DNA of 64,000 nt. Source: Pseudoalteromonas undina. Its GTDB lineage: Bacteria; Pseudomonadota; Gammaproteobacteria; Enterobacterales; Alteromonadaceae. Positions 36,536 through 44,515 of the stretch are shown here, piece after piece. The stretch lies in assembly GCF_000238275.3 (NCBI RefSeq), contig NZ_AHCF03000004.1, positions 620,001 through 684,000 on the forward strand. The letters are read 5' to 3'. The notes under the pieces were generated by a model, which made no database searches, was not told the origin of the DNA, and worked only from the letters and a program-made list of their open reading frames with translations. Within the stretch, counting starts at the first letter, position 1, and each line of letters starts with the position of its first letter. Made by a program: the position numbers and the translations under genes.

Positions 36536-37265
36536 TGCAGTGTATTTAGGCGATGTAAAGCATCGCCGTTTTGCTGTAAAACATCATGCGTTTAATTACC
36601 CACTTTATATGATGTGGGTTGATTTAAATAATACTCATGCGCTTAATGGCGTCCATAAGCAGCTTGGAACTTCAGGGTTTAAAGCATTGAAGTTTGAGCA
36701 ATCTGATTATTTAAAAGGGTTACCCGATAGTCATCATCAGCCCATCATAGAGCGTGCTCATGCGCAGCTAGCCCAGTTAGGGGTAGATGAGAAATTTAGC
36801 CATGTGTACCTGCTAGGGCAATTACGCTGTTTGGGGATTTATTTTAGTCCAGTTAACTTTTACTTTTTTGGCCAACAAAACAATGAGTTTAGCTATATGG
36901 TGGCCGAGGTGAGTAATACCCCATGGAATGAGCGACATTACTACTTGGTTCCACTACAAAAAAAAGTGAACTTTAAGAAAGTATTTTCCGTATCACCCTT
37001 TATGAATTTGGATATGAACTATCATTGGACTGTTCGTCAAAAGAAAGACAATATACTGATACGTATAGAAAATAAGCGCGATGAAGAACTACTTTTCGAT
37101 GCATCGTTAAGGTTACAGCGTCAACCCTTGTGCAATAAACAAATGAGCAAGTTGTTGAAGCGCTTTCCTGCGATGACATGGTCTATTTTCAGAGGTATTT
37201 ACTATCAGGCATTTAAGTTGTTTGTTAAAAAAGTCCCATTTTTAGGTCATTCAGGCAAACTTTAA
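36528..37265 (+). CDS. DUF1365 family protein
   Basis: 245 residues. Family hallmarks are YLGDVKHRRFAVKHHAFNYP near the N-terminus, with the R-F-x-P-x-x-H-x-F-x-Y pattern. FSPVNFYFFGQQNNEFSYMV, then AEVSNTPWNERHYYLVP follow, and the later FKKVFSVSPFMNLDMNYHW completes it. It starts at TTG 36528, overlapping the previous stop by 8 nt. The usual neighbours are an FAD oxidoreductase and a cyclopropane-fatty-acid synthase, exactly as found here, so a common role in membrane-lipid modification under photo-oxidative stress is likely. The enzyme activity is not known. Confidence 0.92.
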   Translation: MTNAVYLGDVKHRRFAVKHHAFNYPLYMMWVDLNNTHALNGVHKQLGTSGFKALKFEQSDYLKGLPDSHHQPIIERAHAQLAQLGVDEKFSHVYLLGQLRCLGIYFSPVNFYFFGQQNNEFSYMVAEVSNTPWNERHYYLVPLQKKVNFKKVFSVSPFMNLDMNYHWTVRQKKDNILIRIENKRDEELLFDASLRLQRQPLCNKQMSKLLKRFPAMTWSIFRGIYYQAFKLFVKKVPFLGHSGKL

Positions 37266-37314
37266 ATTTAATTTATGTTGTTTTATAAGTAATAACAATA
37301 ATATAGGTAAGTAT

Positions 37315-38577
37315 ATGGAAAAGGTATCGAGCTTACGCGTTCAGGAACGCACCAGTTGGTTTACTAATTTTTATAAAAAGTTAGTGTTTAAAGCGTTCTC
37401 GTCAATTGAAACAGGTCAGATAGTGTTGGTTGAGAATAACCAACAGTCTGTATTTGGGGATGCGTCTTCAGAGCTGAAAGTTACTGTCACCGTTAACGAC
37501 AATGCCATGTATAAAGCGTTCGCTCTTTCTGGTAGCGTGGGTGCGGGTGAGTCTTACATTTTAGGGCAATGGCAATGTGATAATTTAACTCGGTTAATCG
37601 AAATTTTTGCGATTAACCAAGATCAACTAGATGCATTTGAAAAAAAGTTCGCGTTTTTTAGCAACATCGCTCACCGTATAAACCACATAAAAAACAAGAA
37701 CTCACATGCGGGTTCAAAAAAGAATATTGTCGCTCACTATGACTTAGGAAATGATTTATACGAGTCTTTTTTAAGTAAAGAAATGCTTTATTCGAGTGCA
37801 GTCTACCCAAGTAAAGATGCTAGCTTAGAACAAGCACAGCAGTACAAGCTACAACGTATATGCGAACAAGTTGAGCTACAACAAGGCGACACTGTTATTG
37901 AAATTGGCACCGGGTGGGGCGCGTTTGCTATTTATGCCGCTACTCATTATGACTGCCATGTAACCACCACAACCATCTCTGACGAACAACACGATTATGT
38001 TGCTAATAAAATTAACCAGCTTGGGCTTGAAAATAAAATAACCTTGCTCAAGCAAGATTATCGCTTATTGACTGGCAAATACGATAAGTTAGTTTCAATC
38101 GAGATGATAGAAGCCGTTGGGCATGAATACTTACCCAGCTTTTTTACTAAGTGCGGTGAGTTATTGAAAGACAACGGTGCTATGCTTATTCAAGCAATTA
38201 CGATTAGTGACCAGCGTTATCAACACTATTTAAAAAATTCAGACTTTATACAACAGTATATTTTCCCCGGTGGGTGTTTGCCTTCGCTTAACGAAATGAG
38301 TGAACAAATTAAAAATAACACCGACATGAATATTCACACCATAAACGACATTGGTGCTCACTATGCCCGCACTCTTGCTGATTGGCGAGAGCGTTTTATT
38401 GCCAGCTGGCCAAAGCTTGATAGCGATAAGTTTGATGATCGTTTCTATCGTTTATGGCTTTTTTACCTTGCTTATTGCGAGGGCGCATTTAGAACCCGAG
38501 CAACCAGTACCGTGCATTTAATGGCACGCAAACCCCGCTTTACGAGTAGTAATGATGAGATTGCACTCGCTTATTAA
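37315..38577 (+). CDS. cfa: Cyclopropane-fatty-acyl-phospholipid synthase family
   Basis: 420 residues. The SAM-dependent methyltransferase core has IVAHYDLGNDLYESFLSKEMLYSSA, the SAM loop VIEIGTGWGAFAIYAATHY, LLKQDYRLLTGKYDKLVSIEMIEAVG and FIQQYIFPGGCLPSL. It ends FRLWLFYLAYCEGAFRTRA-like (seen as YRLWLFYLAYCEGAF). It adds a methylene or related one-carbon unit to unsaturated acyl chains in membrane phospholipid. An N-terminal extension (residues 1-130) precedes the core, as in E. coli Cfa. ATG 37315 follows AGGTAAG. The last 26 nt overlap the next gene. Confidence 0.93.
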   Translation: MEKVSSLRVQERTSWFTNFYKKLVFKAFSSIETGQIVLVENNQQSVFGDASSELKVTVTVNDNAMYKAFALSGSVGAGESYILGQWQCDNLTRLIEIFAINQDQLDAFEKKFAFFSNIAHRINHIKNKNSHAGSKKNIVAHYDLGNDLYESFLSKEMLYSSAVYPSKDASLEQAQQYKLQRICEQVELQQGDTVIEIGTGWGAFAIYAATHYDCHVTTTTISDEQHDYVANKINQLGLENKITLLKQDYRLLTGKYDKLVSIEMIEAVGHEYLPSFFTKCGELLKDNGAMLIQAITISDQRYQHYLKNSDFIQQYIFPGGCLPSLNEMSEQIKNNTDMNIHTINDIGAHYARTLADWRERFIASWPKLDSDKFDDRFYRLWLFYLAYCEGAFRTRATSTVHLMARKPRFTSSNDEIALAY

Positions 38578-39055
38578 TTTTGCGCTGTTTCAAGTAGTGT
38601 GGTTTATGTGCCTGCTACTTGAACAGCATGCAATTGTATACTCTGCTGTAGTCATCGCTTTGATGTTTTACTTATCAGCACAAAAAAAACAAGATGCTTT
38701 GCTGGTTTTAAAAGCCCTGCCACTAGCACTGTTGTGTGAGTTTATTGCGGTTCAGTTAGGGTTATTCGAATTTAAAGTCGATCCTCTGCCATTTTGGTTG
38801 GTGTTTTTATGGGTCGCATTGTTGCTGTGTATCAATACCTCTATGTCGTTTCTGACAAACCTTAAACCATGGCAAGCATTTGCTGTGTGTTTATTATTTG
38901 CCCCTGGCAGTTATTGGGCCGGCTCACGATTTGAGGTATTAGAGTTAGGGATGCCACTGTGGCAGTTTTGGCCACTTTACGGTGCTTTATGGGCTGCAAC
39001 ATTTACGTTTATTTTATTTTTAAACGGTAAAATAGGCGAGTTTGTTAAGCAATAA
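38552..39055 (+). CDS. DUF2878 inner-membrane protein
   Basis: 167 residues and highly hydrophobic, with about six helices. The pattern HSLINFALFQVVWFMCLL, then YLSAQKKQDALLVLKALP, then EFIAVQLGLFEF and WVALLLCINTSMSFL is that of DUF2878 proteins. A typical line near the C-terminus is PGSYWAGSRFEVLEL. It starts inside the cfa end (26-nt overlap), so translation is coupled. Such proteins accompany Cfa and DUF1365 in gammaproteobacterial operons. The function is unknown, but an integral-membrane role next to a lipid-modifying enzyme is consistent with the setting. Confidence 0.82.
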   Translation: MMRLHSLINFALFQVVWFMCLLLEQHAIVYSAVVIALMFYLSAQKKQDALLVLKALPLALLCEFIAVQLGLFEFKVDPLPFWLVFLWVALLLCINTSMSFLTNLKPWQAFAVCLLFAPGSYWAGSRFEVLELGMPLWQFWPLYGALWAATFTFILFLNGKIGEFVKQ

Positions 39056-39078
39056 CACAATACAGTTTGGAGATAACG

Positions 39079-39567
39079 ATGAAAACGCTTTTAAATTTAC
39101 TTATTGTTTATGCTTTATTTAGCCCTGTAGCTAATGCTGATACTCAGTTTAACAAGGTGGGTGAAGCACGTATGGAATACCTGTTTTGGGATGTTTATGA
39201 TGCAACGCTTTATACACCTTCTGGTAGTTACACCGCTAAACAAACGCCTGTTAAATTTACCTTAACTTATTTGCGCGATTTTGACGCTAAAGACATTGTA
39301 AAAGCGACTAATGAGCAGTGGCAGCACCTAGGTAAACCTCAACTTTCAGAGCGCTATGCTGATAAATTACTCTCGATATGGCCAAATATTAAAAAAGGTG
39401 AATCGTTAACCTTGCTGACTGATAAGCAAGGACACAGTATTTTTTTCCATAACGATAACCAAATAGGTCGCATTGATGATGCCGCATTTGCTGAGGATTT
39501 TTTAGCTATTTGGTTAAGTGAAAACACCTCAGAACCATCAATTAGAAATCAACTATTAGGGATTTAA
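39079..39567 (+). CDS. Secreted chalcone-isomerase-like protein
   Basis: 162 residues. The start is taken at ATG 39079 with GGAG in the upstream TTGGAGATAACG; an in-frame TTG at 39067 would not add a signal. MKTLLNLLIVYALFSPVANA is a cleavable Sec signal. The mature domain shows the chalcone-isomerase-like pattern VGEARMEYLFWDVYDATLYT and FTLTYLRDFDAKDIVKATNE, then IWPNIKKGESLTLLTDKQG. Bacterial relatives are not known to isomerise chalcones, and many bind fatty acids, which would suit an operon with cfa. It ends one base before the DUF3833 gene. Confidence 0.85.
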   Translation: MKTLLNLLIVYALFSPVANADTQFNKVGEARMEYLFWDVYDATLYTPSGSYTAKQTPVKFTLTYLRDFDAKDIVKATNEQWQHLGKPQLSERYADKLLSIWPNIKKGESLTLLTDKQGHSIFFHNDNQIGRIDDAAFAEDFLAIWLSENTSEPSIRNQLLGI

Positions 39568-39568
39568 T

Positions 39569-40111
39569 ATGATTAATCTAAAACGCGTTAAAGTTGCCAT
39601 GGTATTGGCCGTAAGCTTTTTTATTGCAAGTTGTTCAGCTCCAAGTGTTGAACATTACAAGGGTTCAGAACCAAATTTCGATTTTAAGACTTTCTTTAGT
39701 GGTGATTTGAAAGCCTATGGCGTTGTACAAGACTTTAAAGGTGAATTAACCCGAAAGCTTGTTGTTGACTTAAACGCTACATGGGATGGCAATAAGGGCA
39801 CTATTGAAGAAGACTTTGTTTACGATGATGGAGAAACACAAAAACGCATTTGGAAAATTACCTTAAACGACGATAACACATTAACAGGAACAGCCTCTGA
39901 TGTTTTAGGGATAGCTACAGGAGAGAGTGATGGTAGTGTGTTTCATTGGAATTATAATGTAGAGATCCCTTACGATGGCAGCACTTTAGAAGTTAATTTT
40001 GATGATTGGATGTACCTAGTAACAAATACACGCTTGATAAACCGCACGTCTATTGTTAAGTTTGGTGTTGAGGTTGGGGAAGTAACCTTAGTAATAGAAA
40101 AGGTAGAGTGA
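39569..40111 (+). CDS. DUF3833 lipoprotein
   Basis: 180 residues. A lipoprotein signal (MINLKRVKVAMVLAVSFFIASC) ends in the lipobox IASC at residue 22. The mature protein has the DUF3833 line YKGSEPNFDFKTFFSGDLKA, the paired strands GELTRKLVVDLNATWDG and EEDFVYDDGETQKRIWKI, then the WNYNVEIPYDGS-to-DDWMYLVTNTRLINRTSI end. It is the last gene of the sigma-factor operon and would sit on the inner face of the outer membrane. DUF3833, DUF2878 and the chalcone-isomerase-like protein repeatedly occur next to cfa in related bacteria; none has a proven function. Confidence 0.88.
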   Translation: MINLKRVKVAMVLAVSFFIASCSAPSVEHYKGSEPNFDFKTFFSGDLKAYGVVQDFKGELTRKLVVDLNATWDGNKGTIEEDFVYDDGETQKRIWKITLNDDNTLTGTASDVLGIATGESDGSVFHWNYNVEIPYDGSTLEVNFDDWMYLVTNTRLINRTSIVKFGVEVGEVTLVIEKVE

Positions 40112-40316
40112 GTCATTAAGGTGCAAAGTTGCACTAATAGTGTGCTTAAATTAAGCTTTTGTTAACTCAACTCGCTGTATTTTACAGTGAATTTTACTAT
40201 TTTTACTAATTTTTTAGTATTTTAGATAAAAAACGTAATTTGCTGTTGCTAACTCTTCGAAAATGCATAAAGATAGGATTTGCGAAGGCAAAATAATAAC
40301 GAATAGGAATCTAATA

Positions 40317-40592
40317 ATGAACAAAGCTCAACTAGTTGAAAAAATCTCTACTGACGCAGAAATCTCTAAAGCAGCCGCTACACGTGCACTTGACGCATTC
40401 ACAGGCGCTGTAACTTCTTCATTAAAAGAAGGCAACTCTGTTGCATTAGTTGGTTTTGGTACTTTTTCAGTTAAAGAACGTGCTGCACGCACGGGTCGTA
40501 ACCCACAAACGGGTGCAGAAATCCAAATTTCAGCAGCGACTATTCCAAGCTTTAAACCAGGTAAAGGTCTTAAAGACCAAGTAAACCTATAA
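40317..40592 (+). CDS. hupB: Nucleoid protein HU-beta
   Basis: 91 residues. [23 protein letters not shown], then [19 protein letters not shown], then [19 protein letters not shown] is nearly the E. coli HU-beta pattern; the DNA-intercalating Pro lies in the RNPQTG beta-arm. It bends DNA and compacts the nucleoid as a dimer. The ATG at 40317 gives the normal length and has AGGAATC 6-7 nt upstream. A longer in-frame ATG at 40263 would add 18 residues foreign to HU. It has its own AT-rich promoter region (40112-40316) and a bidirectional terminator. Confidence 0.96.
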   Translation: MNKAQLVEKISTDAEISKAAATRALDAFTGAVTSSLKEGNSVALVGFGTFSVKERAARTGRNPQTGAEIQISAATIPSFKPGKGLKDQVNL

Positions 40593-40614
40593 TTTTAGGT
40601 TTATAAAATATAAT

Positions 40615-40640
40615 AAAAGGGCTATTTAGCCCTTTTTTTT
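40615..40640. terminator. Bidirectional intrinsic terminator between hupB and ilvH
   Basis: AAAAGGGCT, a short loop, AGCCCTTTT, then a T-run. An A-run flanks the other side, so it also serves the convergent ilvIH transcript. Confidence 0.92.
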
Positions 40641-40657
40641 TGTTGTAAATTTATCGC

Positions 40658-41158
40658 TTATTTAGCTTTAAGCGCTTTATCTCCTCGGCCAATGCCGACT
40701 GCGCCTGAGCGTACCACTTCAATAATGTCGGTCTCGTGGCGTAAAGTATCTAAAAATGACTCTATTTTATCGGTGCTACTTACCAATTGTAGGCTGTAAC
40801 TTTGACGACCCATATCTAAAATAGCCCCTTGAAATACATCAACAACACGAGTTACTGCCGCACGAGTAGTTTCATCTTTGGCAAATACTTTTACTAACAG
40901 CAGTTCACGCTCTATGTGGCTCATGTCAGTTAAATCAACCACTTTAAGCACATCGACCAGCTTGTTTACTTGTTTTGTTATTTGTTCAACAATTCTGTCA
41001 TCACCTTTAGTGGTTACCGTAATACGAGAAAGAGACTCATCATCTGTGGTACCCACTGTTAAGCTATCAATATTGTATGCTCGTTGAGAAAAAAGCCCCA
41101 CTATACGTGATAACGCACCAGGTTCATTTTCTAATAATATAGATAATATACGACGCAT
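40658..41158 (-). CDS. ilvH: Acetolactate synthase small (regulatory) subunit
   Basis: 166 residues. The ACT domain for valine feedback is at the N-terminus: [20 protein letters not shown], then GLFSQRAYNIDSLTVGTTDD. A second ACT-like half follows (ERELLLVKVFAKDETTRAAV) and the protein ends RSGAVGIGRGDKAL. This agrees closely with E. coli IlvH. The start ATG at 41158 shares one base with the ilvI stop (TAATG), with AAAAGGAG upstream, so translation is coupled. With IlvI it forms the holoenzyme that makes acetolactate for valine and leucine synthesis, and acetohydroxybutyrate for isoleucine. Confidence 0.96.
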   Translation of the reverse strand: MRRILSILLENEPGALSRIVGLFSQRAYNIDSLTVGTTDDESLSRITVTTKGDDRIVEQITKQVNKLVDVLKVVDLTDMSHIERELLLVKVFAKDETTRAAVTRVVDVFQGAILDMGRQSYSLQLVSSTDKIESFLDTLRHETDIIEVVRSGAVGIGRGDKALKAK

Positions 41159-42882
41159 TATGCCTTCACTCCTTTTCTTAACCACATTTCGTCTATACCA
41201 CCGTGCTTAATTTGCATTGGGTAAACATGTTCTTTTTCGTCTACTAAAATATCTAAAAATACCAATCTGTCGGTTATCGACATGGCTTTGTCTATCGCGG
41301 GTTGTAACTCATCAAGGGTGTTTACTCTGATCCCAACATGGCCATAGCTTTCAACAAGCTTTACGAAATCAGGCAAAGATTCCATATACGATGAAGAATG
41401 CCTACCGCCATAAATCATGTCTTGCCATTGTCTTACCATACCTAATGAACGGTTATTTAAGGAGATCACCTTTACTGCTAAGTTATACTGTAAACAGGTT
41501 GATAGCTCTTGAATGTTCATTTGAATGGAGCCGTCTCCAGTCACACATAAAGACTCTTTATCAGGAAAAGCCAGCTTAACCCCCATAGCCGCAGGTAAAC
41601 CAAAGCCCATAGTGCCTAGGCCGCCTGAGTTGATCCACTGACGAGGGTGTTTAAATGGATAGTACTGCGCGGCAAACATTTGATGTTGGCCAACATCAGA
41701 GCTGACATAAGCATCTCCGTTGGTCGCTTCATATATTGCCTCGATAACTGCCTGAGGTTTTATTTTGTCACCATCGCTGTTGTAACTAAGGCATTTTTGT
41801 TCACGCCAGCTAATCACTTGTCGCCACCAATCTTCTTGTGCACTGCGATCAATTTTAATTGGGCTGTTATCTATGGCAGTTTGTAATTGCTCAAGTACCG
41901 TTGCCAAACAGCCAACAACAGGAATATGTGATTTAATGGTTTTAGAAATAGAGGTTGGATCAACATCGACATGGACAATAGTGGCATTTGGGCAGAATTT
42001 TTGAACATTATTAGTAACCCGATCATCGAATCGTGCGCCAAGTGCTAAAATAACATCGGCATTGGCCATCGCTTTATTGGCTTCTAATGTGCCGTGCATA
42101 CCCAACATACCAATAAAGTTAGGGTGAACGCCCGATATACCGCCCAGTCCCATTAACGTGTTGGTAATAGGGGCATTAAGTGACTCGACTAAATGAGTTA
42201 GTTGCTCTGAGGTGTTTGAAAGCACAATACCGCCACCAGAGTAGATAACCAGTTTTTTTGCTTCTAAAATAGCAGTAACGGCCTTACGAATTTGTTTAGA
42301 GTGACCCTTGGTATTAGGGTTGTAGGTTCTGAGTTCTGTTGCCGCTGGAAAGTTGTAAGCAAAAGTTAGCTCTGGGTTAAGCATGTCTTTAGGAAGCTCT
42401 ACTACCACAGGCCCTGGGCGGCCAGTGCTGGCAATATAAAAGGCTTTAGCAAGAATATTGGGAATTTCACTCGCGCTTCTACAATTAAAGCTATGTTTTA
42501 CAATCGGGCGAGAGCAACCAACAATATCGGTTTCTTGAAACGCGTCATCACCAATAAGACTTGTGGGCACTTGACCTGATAACACCACCATAGGAATAGA
42601 ATCCATATACGCAGTTGCTATGCCTGTTACACAGTTTGTTGCACCGGGACCTGATGTAGCAAGTACAACACCTACTTCACCGGTGGCTCTTGCGTAACCA
42701 TCGGCCATGTGTGTAGCCGCTTGTTCATGGCGTACTAAAATGTGCTCAATATCGTCTTGCTGAAAAAGTGCGTCGTATAAATCTAATACTGAGCCGCCGG
42801 GATAACCAAATATATACTTTACCTTTAGCTCTTTTAATGACTTAACAACCAATTCAGAGCCATTATATTCTTGTTTACTCAT
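41158..42882 (-). CDS. ilvI: Acetolactate synthase large (catalytic) subunit
   Basis: 574 residues from ATG 42882, which has AGAGGAATG immediately upstream. The ThDP enzyme landmarks are [18 protein letters not shown], the glutamate region [19 protein letters not shown], the [19 protein letters not shown] loop, [13 protein letters not shown] and [15 protein letters not shown]. The C-terminal ThDP/Mg site is [20 protein letters not shown] and ends with the [12 protein letters not shown] loop. It catalyses the first common step of branched-chain amino-acid synthesis. It is preceded by an attenuator and a leader peptide. Whether it should be called IlvI, IlvB or IlvG cannot be decided by eye; the small subunit favours IlvI. 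Confidence 0.95.
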   Translation of the reverse strand: MSKQEYNGSELVVKSLKELKVKYIFGYPGGSVLDLYDALFQQDDIEHILVRHEQAATHMADGYARATGEVGVVLATSGPGATNCVTGIATAYMDSIPMVVLSGQVPTSLIGDDAFQETDIVGCSRPIVKHSFNCRSASEIPNILAKAFYIASTGRPGPVVVELPKDMLNPELTFAYNFPAATELRTYNPNTKGHSKQIRKAVTAILEAKKLVIYSGGGIVLSNTSEQLTHLVESLNAPITNTLMGLGGISGVHPNFIGMLGMHGTLEANKAMANADVILALGARFDDRVTNNVQKFCPNATIVHVDVDPTSISKTIKSHIPVVGCLATVLEQLQTAIDNSPIKIDRSAQEDWWRQVISWREQKCLSYNSDGDKIKPQAVIEAIYEATNGDAYVSSDVGQHQMFAAQYYPFKHPRQWINSGGLGTMGFGLPAAMGVKLAFPDKESLCVTGDGSIQMNIQELSTCLQYNLAVKVISLNNRSLGMVRQWQDMIYGGRHSSSYMESLPDFVKLVESYGHVGIRVNTLDELQPAIDKAMSITDRLVFLDILVDEKEHVYPMQIKHGGIDEMWLRKGVKA

Positions 42883-42907
42883 CCTCATTCCTCTGTTGAT
42901 TACATGC

Positions 42908-42940
42908 AAAAAAAAACCCCCGCGTAGTGCGAGGGTTTTA
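42908..42940 (-). terminator. Attenuator terminator of the ilvIH leader
   Basis: On the minus strand AACCCTCGC, loop ACTAC, GCGGGGGTT, then nine Ts. It lies between the leader-peptide stop (42959) and the ilvI start (42882), the expected position for a transcription attenuator. Confidence 0.9.
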
Positions 42941-42958
42941 AAAAGCATTTTTCACCTT

Positions 42959-43030
42959 TTAATACATCCCCGCTGGGCTTATCACTAAGACCAGTACGAG
43001 TAAGACTAAAAGGCGAAATTGTGTATTCAT
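42959..43030 (-). CDS. ilv leader peptide (attenuation)
   Basis: A 23-codon frame starting ATG 43030 and ending TAA 42961-42959. After MNTQFR it encodes LLVLLVLVLVI, eleven branched-chain residues in a row (six Leu, four Val, one Ile), then SPAGMY. The frame lies about 20 nt before the intrinsic terminator that precedes ilvI. This is the classical architecture of ribosome-mediated attenuation, in which starvation for charged Leu, Val or Ile tRNA stalls the ribosome and prevents the terminator from forming. The codons include five TTA/CTT/CTC/CTG leucines and mixed valines. It is too short to be recognised by length alone; its composition and place make the case. Confidence 0.9.
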   Translation of the reverse strand: MNTQFRLLVLLVLVLVISPAGMY

Positions 43031-43284
43031 GATGTTTTGCTCTTTAAAATAAAATGCTGTTTAAATAACAATTTTTGTATGTGGTTATTTTTAAGGCTTT
43101 TGAGCACACATGTCAACCCATTAAACTGATTTTTGGATTAAAAATTCATTTTTAAATGTTTTTTAATCTAATAATCTATTTGATATGAGTTATTTTCACT
43201 TTATAAGCAGAAATTATGCAGTTTTGCGTGTTTGCCTAGGCTTGGGGATGGTCAGGGGGAAATTTAAATGCTGTGTTTCTGGCA
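43031..43284 (-). promoter_or_regulatory. Promoter region of the ilv leader transcript
   Basis: A very AT-rich stretch of about 250 bp between the isocitrate-dehydrogenase terminator and the leader peptide. No coding frame is seen. It must hold the ilv promoter. I cannot assign specific -35 and -10 boxes or Lrp sites. Confidence 0.5.
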
Positions 43285-43313
43285 TAAAAAAAGCCAGCAT
43301 TAGCTGGCTTTTA
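43285..43313 (-). terminator. Intrinsic terminator of the isocitrate dehydrogenase gene
   Basis: On the minus strand AAAAGCCAGC, loop TAAT, GCTGGCTTTTTTT. The stem is followed by a T-run, 15 nt after the stop at 43329. Confidence 0.88.
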
Positions 43314-43328
43314 ATTTAACTGTCCTAA

Positions 43329-44336
43329 TTACAGACGGTCAATTACTGATTGTGTGAAATCAGTAGTGCCGTGGCTGCCGCCTAAATCGCGGGTAGTACG
43401 GTCGCCTGATTTAATCACATCAGCAACAGCGCTACGAATACGCTCAGCTGTATCGCCCATGTTTAAATGCTCTAGCATTTGAATAGAGGCTAAAATCACT
43501 GACGTAGGGTTTGCAAGGTTTTTACCAGCAATATCAGGTGCGCTACCGTGAACAGCTTCAAAAATAGCAGCATCTTCACCAATGTTTGCACCAGGTGCCA
43601 TGCCTAAACCGCCTACTAAACCAGCACATAAGTCAGATAAAATATCGCCAAATAAGTTCGTTGTAACGATCACGTCAAACTCTTCAGGGGTCATTACAAG
43701 CTTCATACATGTTGCATCAACAATCATTTCAGTTGATTCAATTTCAGGGTAACGCTCAGCTACTTCACGCGCCACTTTTAAGAATAAACCAGAGGTTGAT
43801 TTTAAAATATTTGCTTTATGTACTGCAGTTACTTTTTTACGACCTTCGCGCACAGCAAGTTCGTATGCGAACGTTACAATTTTTTCTGCGCCTTCGCGAG
43901 TGATCACTGATTTTGCTTCAGCTTCAGTACCATCTTCAGATACAACTTGGCCTGCACCTGAATACATACCTTGTGTGTTTTCACGAATAGTGATGATATC
44001 AATATCGTCGTAACGGGCTTTAGTACCGGCAAACGATTTAACTGGACGTACATTGGCGTATAAACCAAATTGCTTACGAAGCGTTACGTTGATAGATGTA
44101 AAACCTTCGCCTACAGGCGTGGTTAATGGACCTTTTAAGGTGATTTTATTCTTAGCAATTGTGTCAATTGTTTCTTGTGGAAGCAATTCGCCTGTTTTTT
44201 CAAGCGCAGCTAGGCCAGCGTCAACAAATTCATAATCAAAATCGCATCCTGCGGCTTTTAGTATTTCAAGTGCTGAGTCGATAATGCTTGGGCCGATGCC
44301 GTCGCCTTTGATCACTGTTATGGTTTGTTTGGCCAT
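43329..44336 (-). CDS. NAD-type isocitrate dehydrogenase (IDH/IPMDH family)
   Basis: 335 residues from ATG 44336 (MAKQTITVIKGDGIGPSI); the in-frame ATG at 44369 adds residues unlike the family. Active-site motifs are TSINVTLRKQFGLYANVRPV (substrate Ser-x-Asn and Arg), ITIRENTQGMYSG, VHKANILKSTSGLF (Lys), IVDATCMKLVMTPEEFDVIV and NLFGDILSDLCAGLVGGLGM, then the cofactor loop EAVHGSAPDIAGKNLANP. The substrate-loop pattern S-x-N-x-x-L-R marks isocitrate rather than 3-isopropylmalate, and the HGSAPDIAG loop with NP favours NAD. It would act in the TCA cycle, alone in its transcript. Confidence 0.88.
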   Translation of the reverse strand: MAKQTITVIKGDGIGPSIIDSALEILKAAGCDFDYEFVDAGLAALEKTGELLPQETIDTIAKNKITLKGPLTTPVGEGFTSINVTLRKQFGLYANVRPVKSFAGTKARYDDIDIITIRENTQGMYSGAGQVVSEDGTEAEAKSVITREGAEKIVTFAYELAVREGRKKVTAVHKANILKSTSGLFLKVAREVAERYPEIESTEMIVDATCMKLVMTPEEFDVIVTTNLFGDILSDLCAGLVGGLGMAPGANIGEDAAIFEAVHGSAPDIAGKNLANPTSVILASIQMLEHLNMGDTAERIRSAVADVIKSGDRTTRDLGGSHGTTDFTQSVIDRL

Positions 44337-44515
44337 GAACTTTTCCTTTAAAGATTTGGATACACACATAAATAAAAATACTCAACAGAGTTTAGACTAC
44401 TTATATGACAGGGGTACTAAATTTGAGCCGGCATTTATACCAATTTATCTCTCATTTTGCCAGTTTATAGTATGAATACAGGGTATAATCTTGAGTTATA
44501 ATGGTAATAAGTCAG

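Noticed and set aside
40112..40316. Short stem GTGCAA/TTGCAC after the DUF3833 gene as operon terminator
   Set aside because: The stem is only 6 bp and has no following U-run, so it is a weak candidate at best.
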